In this document: positions 18,826-31,872 of the stretch, one piece after another
Position numbering within the stretch: the stretch's first letter is position 1
Layout: each line of letters starts with the position of its first letter
From: Acanthococcus lagerstroemiae
Taxonomy: Eukaryota; Arthropoda; Insecta; Hemiptera; Eriococcidae
DNA length: 64,000 nt
Assembly: GCA_031841125.1 (NCBI GenBank)
Contig: CM063111.1
Location: forward strand, 44,466,955-44,530,954
Direction of reading: 5' to 3'
The notes under the pieces: generated by a model
The model's database searches: none
What the model was told of the DNA's origin: nothing
Seen by the model: only the letters and a program-made list of their open reading frames with translations
Made by a program: the position numbers and the translations under genes

Positions 18826-19258
18826 AATCGCTCTGTAGTTAATTGGTTAACGTGCCCGCTAATCCTTGCGTCTCGGGTTCGAGTTCCGCCAGCGCCAAAA
18901 AGCTAGTTTCGACTACCTCCACTGACATCTTGGCGAACACAGCGACTACAGTATCGATAGAGGTGGAAAGATAACGCGATCTGTAACCCCTCCAGTTCGA
19001 CTGAACACGGTACTACAGGGCATGTTACCATCAGTATCAGAGAGATTTGGTACTGAGCATATGCACGTCATAGAAGTAGACAGCTGATTCAACGTTGAAA
19101 AAACATGTGGCTAGTAAGCAAACTGCGTCTGCTCACTTTTCGGCACACAGAAGGGAAAACTCTAACGCAACGAACCATGCGGAAGACAATAGAAAAACTA
19201 TCCCGACTAACCCTGCCAGGAAAGTCGCGCATCAGAAACAGAGATCTTCTATGAAGTG
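18826..19258 (+). repeat. SINE family A copy, nearly full length
   Basis: tRNA-like head (GTTAATTGGTTAACGTGCCC, then GGGTTCGAGTTCC), GCCAAAAAGCTAG, the central block (ACAGCGACTACAGTATCGAT), and the 3' block ending AAAGTCGCGCATCAGAAAC. Its 3' end meets the foldback element at 19268. Confidence 0.8.
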
Positions 19259-20388
19259 GCTAAATAACCCCATTAACCAGATTGACACGATTTTGACATC
19301 AAAAATGCGCATTATTGATGTCACATTGACGCGTGAAATTGACATCTGTATTGACGCAATATTGACGTCTACTAGACATCCAAAAACGTCCGCCCTTTTG
19401 ACAGGTTTTTTGATGCATTTTTGATGCATTTTTGACATCAATATTGGGTCATTAAAATATTTGATGTATTTTTGATACTAAATTGATATCAATATTCATG
19501 TGATAGTTGACGGACATTTGACGTCAAAAATTGGTCAATTCTAATTTTGACATATTTTTGACACTATATTGATGTCAATATAGAGGAAATTTTTGACATC
19601 CACTAAGCGACGTCAAAAAAATGTGTAGTAAAACATTTCAATTCTGATCTCTTTTTGACGTGATGTACATAATATCTACAGATTTGTTAACAAAGTTTAT
19701 TGAAAATAAAGCTTTTTAAAAATAAGTAACTGGGGTAAAAAAATCCCCCCGCCGAAAAAAAATGCACAAAATACATTATTGTGGGTAAATTAATACATGT
19801 ATTAAATGAAAATAGTTACAGTAATTGGGATACTCAAAACTTAATAATATGAGATTCAACTTACTCACAAGTGCGAACATGTATGTATGTAAAGAAGAAA
19901 ACAAAAACGAATACACTAGGGGGCTTGAATGGCGAAAAAAGAAGAGAATATTAAAATAATGAGTCCATTAATAAGATAAGAATGGAAAAAATAGAGTCTC
20001 TGAATGGCAGATAAAGAGAGGGTAGGTAATAAAATGTTCTAAATTACGTTAAGCGATGATATTAATAATACAAATATTATGGTCAAATAGGAACTGGAAC
20101 AACATATTATTAATACTTAGAAGCGATGAATTTTTGATTGGAAGTAACAGCCTTTATGTAGCGCTTTAGTTACCCATCATATCATCAGTAGTCTTATCAA
20201 AAGTCAATAGAGCGGACTGAAGCTCTTTATCACAATGGCTGTAATCATTGTGGTGCGTACACTGAGAAAAATCAATTGCTATCCCATTCTCAGTGTTAGT
20301 ATTATTCATGTTAGAAGTGATGAGGTTATATCTGGTGCATCAATGATACCTAAACAAAGTTCACAATTGAAATAATTGTAATTAAGAA

Positions 20389-20656
20389 CAGTGGCGAATC
20401 TAGGAATTTTCCAAGAAGGGTGTTTTGGAAATTAAACTTTTTCCACCTCCGCCCTCTAAGAAACCAAGATGGATGTCATTTTAAATAGTTTCTGAAGACA
20501 AGTTTCATAATGTGATTAAATCGCTTCAAAATGAACATTATAGACAGGGGTGCTGCAGATACCCAAAGACAGGAGAAAAACTCAATGTCTTCGCAATGTC
20601 CCCCCCCCCATTTTTCGGCCCAAGGGGGGTCCCCTGCTTCCATAGATCTGCCACTG
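20389..20656. mobile_element. hAT-type miniature element, TSD ATTAA(G/C)AA
   Basis: Ends CAGTGGCGAATCTAGGA and TCCATAGATCTGCCACTG. Flanks ATTAAGAA (20381-20388) and ATTAACAA (20657-20664) match at 7 of 8. Same end type as the copies at 11969 and 63432. Confidence 0.8.
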
Positions 20657-21490
20657 ATTAACAAACTTATAAGAATGGGGATGGTGTAAGAATCTAATTA
20701 TTGCAGGTTATGTCAAACAAATCTGAAATTTGAAAATAGTTGACTTTATAGTTTATCTTTGTTTCCCAGTACAATGACTTTTTGTGATTTACCACACTTT
20801 CAATTTAATCAATTTTTTACTTGATTGACGTATGTTTGAAATCATCGACAGTAATGCACTCATTTCACCAATCTTAAACACCCTGTAAATTACAATTAGA
20901 AGAATTTGTACCTGCTTCTGAGCCTTCAGTGTTTGTTGTTATGTGATTACCTTCCTTTCATCTGTTACGAGAATCAGCTACTTGTTCTTCGCGATGAACG
21001 ATTCCGCAAGCATTTTTCAAATCTGAGAGATGACGTATACTTTTCCACAATGGTCTTTCTTCTCCCAGTACTTTCGAATTCTTTCCTTGTCTGATACACT
21101 GTCATGTTGTTCGGCCTTATTACTGGTACGCAACAGGACGGCTACTTGGAACTTTCAACTGAAATGAAACAGCTAAATGTAGAAACGCAAGGTAGATAAT
21201 AGTAGTTCGAGTTGATAGAGACACTCACCTACAATGAGGTTGAACAGTGTGGTTTGTGAGATCCACTGTATTGCTAATTCAGATTTGTTGTCAGAATTAC
21301 TGCGATCACTATCCCACTCCTTTGGGAAGATTCATTTTCAATAGTGAATGGAACGTGTTTATGCCCCCTTGCCCGGCATTATATGACTTCAAAACTGCAG
21401 TCTATGAAAAGTGAACAACAGAAACTTGCAACAGGCAGACACCACACAAAACGTACATATGCAAGCTTGGACATAACAACTTGTACTTAC

Positions 21491-21670
21491 AAATTTGGCA
21501 CAAATTACATCATCGTATTCTTCTGAAACAAGTGAAAGTTTCCAATCAAAAGCTTCAATATCACATTGCTTAGACATCGGGAAACCGAGGTCGGTAAATG
21601 CTTGAATACTGCTTACCACCGGATACGACTCATCGTCAAGTACTACGAAGCTTCTTGGTTCCCATGACAT
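21491..21670 (-). other. Possible coding exon, 60 codons, of unknown protein
   Basis: An ATG-initiated frame (MSWEPRSFVV...) without unusual composition runs to a consensus donor, TTT|GTAAGTA, at 21490. No downstream exon could be joined without an immediate stop, and no domain is recognised. It lies inside the foldback-like element, so it could be cargo, a broken host gene or chance. Confidence 0.2.
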
Positions 21671-21898
21671 GCTGAATAGCGGCGAACGTTTGGCAATGCG
21701 GAGGAGTGCTCATTGATAATGGCATATGCTCAATGGTGAACTATTCATTGGTGTCATACTGAAACCAGTGTCATGCTGATTTCCTACATAAAAAAGTGGA
21801 AAGTATAGAGACACAATGAAAGTAGATGTCTTGTTCAGAATTGAGACGAGGAACGTTTCTGAAGTGAAAAGTCACTAACCATAGTGCGGTGATGAATT

Positions 21899-21899
<1 letters not shown>

Positions 21900-21934
<35 letters not shown>
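21900..21934 (+). repeat. (TC)n microsatellite
   Basis: Uninterrupted TC dinucleotide run of about 35 bases. Confidence 0.95.
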
Positions 21935-21937
<3 letters not shown>

Positions 21938-24614
21938 CAGTAGCTGCAATGATGACAACGGCGTTCACATATGCGTCTAATGAAACAAATTGAATTAATG
22001 GGCTGCACTGACACGAGGAACGATATTTGCACTCGTACAAGTGTGCTCAATCAATATGAAGGAAACGCAAAATACTTACGACTGTTTGCACTATATATCA
22101 GGTGCTGGATAATCCTGGCAGGAACAAGTACTTGAAATTAATCGCGAGTTTCAGTGGAGATACAGCACTGGCTTTCAATACGAAACATAGGAAATATTGA
22201 CCAACACGGGCGATACGTTTCACAAAAACAAAATTCACGATAGTTTTTAACAGATTACCAGTTCACAGCGACGATACCAAATACCAACAGCGCACTGCAT
22301 GAAAAATACTTGTGTTGTGACATAGCACTGACCACTTCACTTTTAATTTAATTTCCGTTTTATAATTATAAAGATAATACAGGATGGAAGCTACAACTAA
22401 AAATCGTGTCCAAAGAACAGAGAATTCAACATTCAAATATTCAAACGACAGGTGCGTGGTGCGGGACAGCCGGGCGGTAACCAATGCTGATTTTGTGAGC
22501 TTGTGATAGCCGACCACCAACCACGCCACTACGCAACGGTATGAATCGAAGCATCCCAGCCCGCAGACTGCCGCAGGCATTTAATTCATTAACAAAATAA
22601 AGGACCATAAAACTGGATTATGCAGACTATCGAAGGGACTTTTTCACAAAACATATGACGACGTAACAAAATTGGGTATTCGAGCCGGGCAGCGCTAGTA
22701 TCAACTACTCTTATCAGCGACCAAAACGTAAAGTTTTTGAAACATGCAGCAAAATTTTGGAATCTAGCTATAAAAATAGTTTTAATCGAAAGAAAATTCT
22801 TTGTTCAAAAAATTATTTTGTTCATTAATGGGGGAAATGCATAGATTCACCGTTTACTACTTATCACTTCGACTCGATAGCAACGCGCTCGGACGAATGC
22901 ACGGCCCGATGTACATTTTTGCGGCCACATATTACTTATTTTATTCAGGAAAGTGGGGTAGAAAGTTTATTTTTTAATACTGAATAATTTACTGGTACTG
23001 TTCTGTAGCATGGCACTTTTTACAGCAATAACTAATAACATGGATTTTTTTAGAACAGATTTTTGTTTATTCATTATTTCAGGAAAAATTATTTTGTACT
23101 TAATCCCTCCACCTCGACCTAAATTCCGAAATGGGTTAAATGTGCTGCAGGTGATGTAGACAAGTTATCTCCCAAATTTCAAAATTTTTCTCCTCTCTCC
23201 AGAGTGGCGGCAAGTGCCAGGGTGCAGTTTAAAATGTTTTAATCAATCTGAAACTATTCTGTGATTTTTAAAAAATGGAAGAACTTACGCGGAGGGGGGG
23301 GGGGGGTACATTGGAGTGGAGCAAGCAAGATGAAGTTCAGATTTAAATTCTGAAGAAGATGGACATTGTTAACCAAGTTGTATACATAAAAAATAGTAAG
23401 ATTTTCTACAAAAATTAGTAGGTAGTCATCAGAAAGCCTGGAAGGTGAGCAAATTACTGAGATTTGTTGAGCTTCAGTGGGGCAAGTTAAGCCAAGCATG
23501 AGCCAAACCATTTTCAAAGTCTACAAGTAATTTAGGATAAAAGTAAAACTAAGTTGTTGGAATATGCTAAAATTAATTTTATGTCGAGTTTTCAAAAACT
23601 CCGGTGCAGTTTATTTTTTTCTACTTCCCTCTTCTTTGAGATACACTTAAAACTTCACAGTATCATTGTCCAGGTTCTTCTTGCAAAGATAAACAGTGCC
23701 CAACCTATAAGTCAAATTTTTTATACCAACCAAAATATTCTCAATGTGCTATCTATTTACTAATAACAGTTACCACCATAATATTGCAGACAGCGCCAAC
23801 GAGTGAAAGCATTTGCGAGCAAAGCGAGTGAATGCTCCATAAAAGATGGCGAGCCGGACGGCGCGCGCTGCAAGCGCCTAGCCTCCAGGGGCGCTATAAG
23901 CGTCCCGAGAGAGGCTAGTAAATCTAATAAAAATAATGTGTGTATATGTGATTCAAAATTACTAGCCGTACAATTCAATTTTACATTTACGCTATTAATT
24001 ATGTCTAATCGACGTCAAAATCCAGTCAGCAAAATGCCCGCACTGAGTTAGATGAACTTTGGACATTCAGTTGATGTCAAAATGGCGTGAAGTACACAGG
24101 TTGACACGAAATTGACATCAAAATTACATCATATATTTCAGAAAGGAAGTAAAAAAATTTATTGACATAAATTTGACATCACAATTACATCAAATTTGTG
24201 TCAATTCCACAACTGACACAAAATTGACATTAAACTGCATATCAATCTGGTTGATGGGGGAGTTTTGATGTCAAATTGACGTCAACATTGCATCAAGTGT
24301 ATTGGAAGAAAAGAAAATATTTGATTGATACAAAATTGATATCAATATGATGTCTAAATACGCTCAGCAAAATGCACATTGAATTGGACTATAACTTTGA
24401 ACGTCATATTGACATCAAAATTACATCAAATATACTGGAAGAAAAAGTAAAACATTTCTTCACGCAAGTTTGATGTTAGTTTGGCGTCAAATTTGTGTCA
24501 AATTCATCATTGACACGAATTTGACATCACAATTACATCAAATTTGTGTCAATTCCACAATTGACACAAAATTGACGTTAAACTGCACGTCAATCTGGTT
24601 GATGGGGAAGGCAT

Positions 24615-25570
24615 ATTAATGGGTACTCAAAGCGAATCTTGAAGAGCCTTAGAGATGATTAAACGAATGACAAAGAGTTGTAATGAGACTTGTTGAGCAT
24701 TAATCCAACCTGGAAATGTTGTGATTGGTCTTAGATATAGAGGTGTATAAGTCTGGAAGAGTCATAAATAAATCCTGGAATGTGTGGAAGCTCAGGAAAT
24801 AAGTTCGGAAAGATTTTGTAGAGCTTTTGATGAATCGGGATGAGTTTCAATTCAGTGAATCTCGAAGAATCTCATAGGGTTCTATGATGTTCGCGACTGT
24901 CTATCGCCGGCGGTTTTCCGGATGAGAGGGACATAAGACGATAGGTATATGTGACCTGGAATCATGAAATGTGCCTCTCGTGCGAAAACAGGGTTTCGAG
25001 ATAAACGAGTATAAAGATGGGATGGTGGTAGTGGTGCGCACAGATGTACATAAGAATTGTCAAGAAAGTGAAAAATGATTTTCTGATACCAGAGGCACAT
25101 TTCATGATTCCAGGTCACACATATATGGAAATAACCTAACTAAGTAACCACCAACTTAACCTGATTTTAAACACCCCTTCCTATCTCGAAATAACCTTCC
25201 CCATCACAAATTTGTTGTAAAAGAATTGTCGAGTTAACAGCAAACATCAGAGAGAAACCATTTTGGCCAGTCTTGAGGATAAAGGACAATCGCAAAGAAG
25301 GTGCTGAAGTATTTCATGAAAGGATGGGGGATATAAGAGGTGATAATGCCTTTTGTAATACTGCTGTCCAGGGTTTGTTTCAAATTATTGTTTATTCCGA
25401 ATATGAGCATAAATGGTTAACATCAATAGAAAACGATCGAACATCACTGAATCTTCTCAAAGTTAAACAAAACTGGCTAAAAACTGATCAGAATAAATTA
25501 CTAACAATCAAAACCAAGCATTGTAAAAATGTACGAAATCAACATTGAACAACGAAAAACTACCACAAGT
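24615..25570. other. No recognisable feature
   Basis: Only short frames without motifs. CCTGGAATCATGAAATGTGCCTC at about 24956 recurs inverted near 25087-25110, forming a loose inverted pair about 100 bases apart. Confidence 0.4.
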
Positions 25571-25579
25571 AGCTAAAAC

Positions 25580-25836
25580 CAGGGCCGTACCCAGGATTTA
25601 AATAAGGGAGGTGTTTTGAAATTTTTTCCTATGGAGGGGGGGCTACAAATATCCCAAATTTATCCAATTGGCCACATGTATATGACGAAAATTTCAACAT
25701 TTCTTGAAACTCTCATTTTCATACTTTTTACAAAAAAAGTGACAGATCCACCCTCCTCTCCGTCTCGACCCATTGTTTTTTCGTGTTTTTTTGGCCAATG
25801 AGGGGGTTGACCTCCTCCCCCGGCGGTACGACCCTG
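25580..25836. mobile_element. hAT-type miniature element, 8-bp TSD GCTAAAAC
   Basis: Ends CAGGGCCGTACCCAGG and CGGCGGTACGACCCTG. Perfect duplication GCTAAAAC at 25572-25579 and 25837-25844. The interior is rich in G runs and non-coding. Confidence 0.85.
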
Positions 25837-26906
25837 GCTAAAACTGATCTTTAAGTACAAAAATAAGATTAGCCATATAATCACACACACGAAGTTGTTA
25901 AGAGAACTAAATTCTCCGGAATGCACAGCCAGTCTTAATGATGGGATCTGGGGACCACCTTCCTCCCCTCGAAGTCCAAAATAAAAATGTTCATCAAAAC
26001 TATCAGAAAAATTGCCAAAAATGTTGATCACACTTTGCTCGCAAATGAGTATTTTTAAAAAATCATTTCTAACGGTTAACACCATGGAATTCTCCTCATA
26101 GAAGAATTATGGTACCGATCCTGACGGAATGTAAGCTTACCAACTTTCACCAAAATTTCCATATCACATACTCGGAATAAGAGTCACATAACTGAAAAAA
26201 GTGAGTTTTACAGTAGATGCTCAGTAAAAAATAATGTAAACGTGACATATATTCTGGAATAGTAGGTCGCTAGATACATCATTTTTCAAGAAAAAAAGAA
26301 AAAAAAGTTGAAGTACATCAACCAATCTCGCTTATAAATAATCAAACTAACACTAAGAAGTTTCATAACGAGCTTTCCACAGTCTGGTGGTGAAATATAT
26401 GAATGTTATGATTGTGTCACTAATTCTGACAAAAATGCACTAGTTTAGAAGGAAATTTTTGCAGTAATTAAAAAAAAATTGTACAATGTTACATGTACCA
26501 AACGAGTGATATACCTAGACCTAATGATCCAATAATTCGTTCAAATCCCACCACGAATATCAAACCAAAAGTGACCAAAAAGAATTTGAATCAAACAAAA
26601 CGGCCAAATCTGACCAAAATTAATCAAAAAGGACCGAAAATAACCTAAACCAACATGGGTTGATAACAATCCAACAATGTCCAGATCTGACCGAATCCGA
26701 CCACGAAAAATGAAAACTGACCGAATGGGACTGAACACAGTCTGATCCAGCTAAACACCATGCTCGTCTCCCCTTCCCAAAAATACAAATGTTTAAATCT
26801 GACAAACTGTAACCAAATCTGATTACATTCGACGACTGACTGAGTTTGATTAAAATTAAACGAAACAACTTAGAACATACCACATAGCTCAGGAAAAGAA
26901 GAGTTT

Positions 26907-28288
26907 GAAATGGAAAAAATTAGTGGGAAGCTGAAAAGTTGTAAATATCATCTACATAGGATTTTTATCATCGCCTGAGGACCTACCGTCGAACAAAGTG
27001 CAGCGTCACCCCATATTGTAGTTTCAAGGGCCGAAAAAAACAGTTTTTGGTCTATAACTCGTTAAAAATTGAGTTACATGAAATTTGTCAAGAATAAAAG
27101 ACCATTCAATTTCCTATAAATAACGTATCCACATTTTCCTCCCATCTCCCATACGAGGTTCACAAAATCACTTCAAATTTTCCCCTCTTTTTAAAAACAG
27201 TTCATGATGACGAAAATCGAAAATTTTTATTAGATCTACTAAAGAAAAATCAATGCAAAATCAGCGGTAAAAGAAAAAAATCCTTAGTAAAAGATGTATA
27301 CAATATCTTCATCTTCTGATTCCAGCGCTGGGTCACTGTTGAGGCATGATGACCGGTGACAGTGGACGACACAATAAGGAGCACGAAATACAGTTTTTCC
27401 GGCACGAACAAAAGATACTCCACACCCTTTTGTGCAACTGCACTAAATTTTGCGAAGTATTTTCTGTGGTGCTGGAGGCATGTTTGTCTGAATGAGCATT
27501 AAATGTCCATCTTGTGTCTTCCACCCATACTCAGTTGGAGGTAATATTCGGCCCATTCAAGTTTGCACTTGATGAAAAACACGTAAAGAGTGCTGTGCGG
27601 CTGCGGCTGACGTTAGAGGAAGATTTTCTAAAGATACTTAGAAAAGATTTTCTAAAGATACATCAGAAATTAAGTGTGTTATGGCATCATAATGGCGGGG
27701 ACAATTTGAACTCAGAAATAACTTACCAAGGTTTTGTTTCTTCAGGAATAATTGATATATCAACTCATTCAGCGCTGATATGTTGGAGGACCCACCATAC
27801 ATGCGCAATATCAGTTTCTCCCCCAAGCTCACTACTTCATCTTTTATCTATCCTACACCCTCGATATCCTTAGCAAATACTGATACCCACTTCTGTACAA
27901 TATTTGAATAGCTGTTACATGGTACTGCAGCACAATACCCGCATGCGTGTTTTATTTGTAGCGTAAAACGTATTTTGCCTCTATAATGAACTATTTTCAA
28001 AAAGGGGGAAACTTTGAGTCATTTTGTGGAGCTCGTATGGAAAATGAAAGGAAAGTGTACATACGGTATTTATAGGAAATTTAATGAGCTTTAATTTTTT
28101 ATTCTTAACAAATTTCATTTAACTCAATATTTAACGAGTTATAGAAGAAAAACTGGTTTTTCGCCCCTTGAAACCACAATAGGGGGCGACGCTCCACTCC
28201 GTTCAACGGTGGGTTTTCAGGCGATGATAAAAAACCCATGTATATAATATTAACAACTTTGCAGCTTCCTACCAATTTTTTCCATTTC
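26907..28288. mobile_element. 1.4 kb element with ~300-bp inverted arms
   Basis: The left arm (about 26907-27220) and right arm (about 27968-28288) are inverted copies. Shared blocks include GAAATGGAAAAAATT, TTTTATCATCGCCTGA, ATAACTCGTTAAA and AATTTCCTATAAATA. The ~750-base centre has no recognised transposase. It is probably a non-autonomous DNA transposon. Confidence 0.65.
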
Positions 28289-28447
28289 CGCTCAATTTCA
28301 GGCTTTGCTTCCTGGCCTAACACGTGACCAAAAAAGATCAAACCTCACTAATTTATCAGAATAACCAAAAATAACGGGAGAGGAAGTACTGAAAAGTCCA
28401 ATCAAAACTTATCAAGAAGAATCACGAACAACCTAAATTAAACAAAA

Positions 28448-29833
28448 GACAACGGGGGGCAATGAGTACGGTGCCGACAAAGGCACTGGAAAGGCTCCTG
28501 AACTTGCCACCACTTCACACAGCTATAGAAGTAGCATCGATAATGGGGGCTTATCGTCTGGGTCAACCAAACCTTCGGGCCCATAAGACAGGCCACGGAA
28601 GGATATGGGAGATGGCCAGGACGATAGACAAATGCTTTGGGATGCCAAAGGATAGAATTGCGATGGAACATTTCTTTGACAAGCCATACCGTGCGCTAAT
28701 ACTCACACGGGAGGCTTGGGAAAAGAGGTGGTCAAGCATTCTAGGAAAAGAGGAGAATGTGTGGTTTACAGATGCCTCTAAGTATGACCAAAGTGTAAGA
28801 ATCGGAATCACTAATATAATAATAGGTCATATTATTATAAATTTAATTAATAATTTTAATTATATTTTAATTTATATAATACTTGAATTATTCATTATTT
28901 GTATTCAATCTTATGTATTTTTTATTTTAAATTTATTAAACTTATTTAATTCAAAACGAATGCAAAAGGCGCTGACAACTGTTCAGTGGCACTGGGCGAG
29001 GGTGTCACTATCCTCCAAACGGAGATAATGGCGATCACGGTGGCCATTGAGAGAAACCAACAGAAGGGCCTTGTTAATAAGCAGATCTATATCTGTACAG
29101 ACAGTCAATCGACTATCAAAGTACTATCGTCACACCAAACTACATCCCTGGTAGTGGCGGAGTGTGTGTTAACAAACTATACACCCTTACTCAGGAGAAC
29201 CGGGTTACCGTACTATGGACACCGGGACACTGCGGCATAAAAGGGAACATGATCGCTGGCAAGCTAGCGAAGGAGGGCACCAAAAAGGAACTGGCAACGC
29301 CCAGGCCGTGTCTTCCTGCAGCATACAGCGTCATAAAATCCGAAGTAAAGGGCTTGGATAAGTAAGCAGACGGAAATGCACTGGCGGTTGGCCAGTGGCA
29401 TGAACGTCAGCAAAACACTGATAGGGGACACCCCCAGTAAGTATGCCAAGTTCCTATTAGGGCTTGACAGGAAACATGCAAGGCTCATGGTCGGACTACT
29501 AACCGGTCATGAGGCCACAAAACACATGTCGTATAAAATAGTTGTGGTAAGAAGCGGCACCTGTAAGTACTGTGGAAAGGAGGAAGAAACCTCGCTCCAT
29601 ATCATATGCCGGTGCCCAGCAATAGCTGGGACAAGATGCGAAGAATTGGGGCAAGAATATCCAGCACCCAGTGAAGTCAAAGGGATAGAGCTAAGTAAAA
29701 TTCTCACTTTGGCTATAAAAGTGAGGCTACTGAGCTGATCCTTAACAGCAACTTGAGGAATAGTGCAATGGACTGCAAAGTCTGAGCCCTCGTTGCATAT
29801 AGCGCCACCTCACACACAAATGTAATGTAATGT
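28448..29833 (+). pseudogene. 5'-truncated non-LTR retrotransposon: RNase H and C-terminal zinc knuckle
   Basis: The C-terminal part of a LINE ORF2. The RNase H domain shows FTDASK near 28770, LQTEIMAI near 29010, CTDSQSTIKVL near 29095 and VLWTPGHCGIKGN near 29215. It is followed by a tail with LMVGLLTGHEATKHM and a CCHC block (CKYCGKEEETSLHIICRCP) near 29560-29615. The 3' end is a short (TGTAA)n tail. A 13-base target duplication, AAATTAAACAAAA, lies at 28435-28447 and 29834-29846. The frame is broken by an A/T-rich mitochondrial insertion and by a few shifts near 29160 and 29360. The domain set (RNase H plus CCHC) fits I/R1/Loner-like elements. Confidence 0.85.
28812..28957 (+). pseudogene. 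Mitochondrial ATP6 C-terminal fragment (NUMT) inside the LINE RNase H domain
   Basis: About 146 bases, over 85% A+T, in one open frame. The translation has the ATP synthase subunit a C-terminal pattern: an IIIGH block, then a hydrophobic helix, then E-L-F-I-I-C-IQSYVFFIL and an LLNLFN end, equal to the family's GH ... E ... IQxYVFxxLxxL signature. The LINE sequence resumes directly after it (NAKGADNCSVALGEG in another frame), so it interrupts TDASK from SVALG. Its composition is wholly unlike its neighbours. A bacterial or chance A/T-rich origin is less likely given the signature. Confidence 0.75.
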
Positions 29834-29849
29834 AAATTAAACAAAAAGC

Positions 29850-31400
29850 GCACCGGGACCAAAAAGACGCACCGCCATCCTCTTCAAACATTTTTAATCT
29901 GATTTTCCTGATAAATAAATTTTTTTTACTTCTTTCTTCTTTTATGTTTTTCTTTACATATTCAACAATTACAGGAGTTCCTTTCAGCGAGTACCCCTGA
30001 ACTGTGGCCTCTCTTTGGCTTTGTATATAAATCCTACACAGTGTATCAAAGTTTGAATACCACCTGGAGGTAAAGTGAGTATTTCCACATTGTATTTTCA
30101 AAAATAAAATCATTATTTTACGGGAAAATTCTTATGTATTTTATTTCTTATTCTCGTATTTACTTCTCTACTGACAGAAAAAATTTGTCAGGACGCATAT
30201 CTAGCAGCAAAAATGCGCAAAATAAGAAATCGTGAAATTCAAGATCATGTTGAAGAACAATCTCAAAACTATAATATTATTCAGTAATTATTGGTTTCTG
30301 ATTCGTGATTGATTCATCGACTTTGTCGTTGGCATTGAATGTATACTATATGAAAAGTCTGTTCAGTATGAGAGTATATTTCGGTAAATTGATACAGTCA
30401 CTTCAGTTCGTTATTAAAAGATTTCTTAACGTCAAACTGTCTCGGCATTTCGTCAGTTCTTGTTTTTATTCAAATATTTGTCTACAACGCATTCATCTGA
30501 AATCCTAAAGTCAAGGAAACTGGGACTTTTCAAAAACATTTCACTCCGTCATTTGCATTTGAATACAGGTCCGCATGCGATTTCAATTTTCACAGTTTTC
30601 TCGAGAGCTTTTTGTAATGTTGAAAATATCCAGAAATGAAGATTTCCTGAGTGCATTCACCGCACTGGAAATTTCTTAGAAATTCTTGCCAGCATGCAGG
30701 CGTATACCCTATAATCATACCCCTGACTGAAAGTATATGTTCCAACCGAAATATGACGACTGCTTCTTGAATCATTCTGCTCGTAAATAGACTATAACTT
30801 CTCCACACTACTCATCAAAAATCTCATAAGGTACGTTTCACAGAAACATTCGACAAAATTAAAATCTCCTAAACATCTGATTATGTCTCCTGGTTCAATA
30901 TTCTCCACCCCTCCCCCAGGCATAATAAAGCAATAAAGCAAACACTACGAACACTGAAAGTATAAAAACACCTGGAGGCTCATAATTGTTCCAACATTTA
31001 TGAAATACGTTTTCGGCCCACGGAAGGATGTCATCACAGCTGAACGTCTGTTCGCGTACATTGTTAAAAACATAATTTAAATATGTTTGACAAATGTACG
31101 AGACAAGGCTGCACTAAATCGTTCTAGATTTCAACTTCACGCACTTTCCAATAGTAAGTGAAGCTAGCCGGAGACATGTGTAGTTACACGAATTCTACAC
31201 GCACTGAAAACATGACCGAAATTCTGTCATACAGTCCACCTTGAAGTAACCATTCCCTTTCATCGTTGCACACTTTTCAACTATCACCTTTGAAGAATAA
31301 ATGTGATCTTCCCGAGGTATCTCATGCTGCGTCTTAATTCTTTTGCTGAACAAGTCAATCTCTGAAAATTTTTTAGTCTATATTTCATCCTGTAATTATT
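29850..31400. other. No recognisable feature
   Basis: Mixed DNA with short frames only and no supported exon or repeat. Confidence 0.5.
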
Positions 31401-31405
31401 TTCAG

Positions 31406-31872
31406 CGTGGTCGCTGTGTGGCCGAGTGGTTGACGTGCTCGATTCGCAATCCTTGCGTCTAAGGTTCGAAACCCACCCCAACGCCGGAAAGCTAGGGCTA
31501 TTCGAATACACCCCCGATAACATCCTAGCGAACACAGCGACAGCAGTATCAATCGAAGTGGAAAGATAACGCGTCCTGTAACCTCCGCCAGTTCGAACGA
31601 ACAGGGCACTACAATCGCCGGGTGTGTCACCACCGGACCTAAAAAGACTGATAGTGGTATGTGCAAGTCGTCACCAGCTCATTCAACGTTGTGCAAACAC
31701 GTGGCTAGAAAGCGAACTGTGGCTGCACACTCTTTGACATAGAGACGGAACACTCTAACGCAACCAAACCGTGGGAAAAGCAACGGCAAACTACCCCGAC
31801 TACCCCTTCCCAAGAAAGTCGCGCATCAGAAACCGAGATCGCCAACATCCGGCAACGGGTACGGCATCTGAT
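31406..31872 (+). repeat. SINE family A copy, best full-length example
   Basis: Head GTCGCTGTGTGGCCGAGTGG with B-box-like AGGTTCGAAACCC, as in serine or leucine tRNAs. Then GCCGGAAAGCTAG, a central block with ACAGCGACAGCAGTATCAAT, ACACGTGGCTAG, GCAACCAAACCGTGGG and AAAGTCGCGCATCAG. Length about 465 bases. No poly(A) tail is evident. Confidence 0.85.

Larger units (their letters stand above)
19268..24607. mobile_element. ~5.3 kb foldback-like element with TTGAYRTCAA arrays at both ends
   Basis: The outer ends are inverted, 18 of 19 bases: CCCCATTAACCAGATTGAC at 19268-19286 and GTCAATCTGGTTGATGGGG at 24589-24607. About 350 bases inside the left end and 550 inside the right end are filled with short palindromic blocks (TTGACATCAA, TTGACGTCAA and relatives). 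A second internal copy of the end sequence lies near 24238. The interior carries a hAT element, a (TC)n run and no recognised transposase. No target duplication was found. Confidence 0.55.

Noticed and set aside
18826..18895. tRNA gene
   Set aside because: A and B box-like sequences are present, but the fold is degenerate and the unit continues into SINE body; several copies show it to be a SINE head.
21240..21299. Second exon joined to the 21491-21670 candidate
   Set aside because: The only plausible acceptor gives an immediate stop in the required phase.
28812..28957. Bacterial endosymbiont DNA
   Set aside because: The A/T-rich insert has the ATP6 C-terminal signature and no bacterial gene context.
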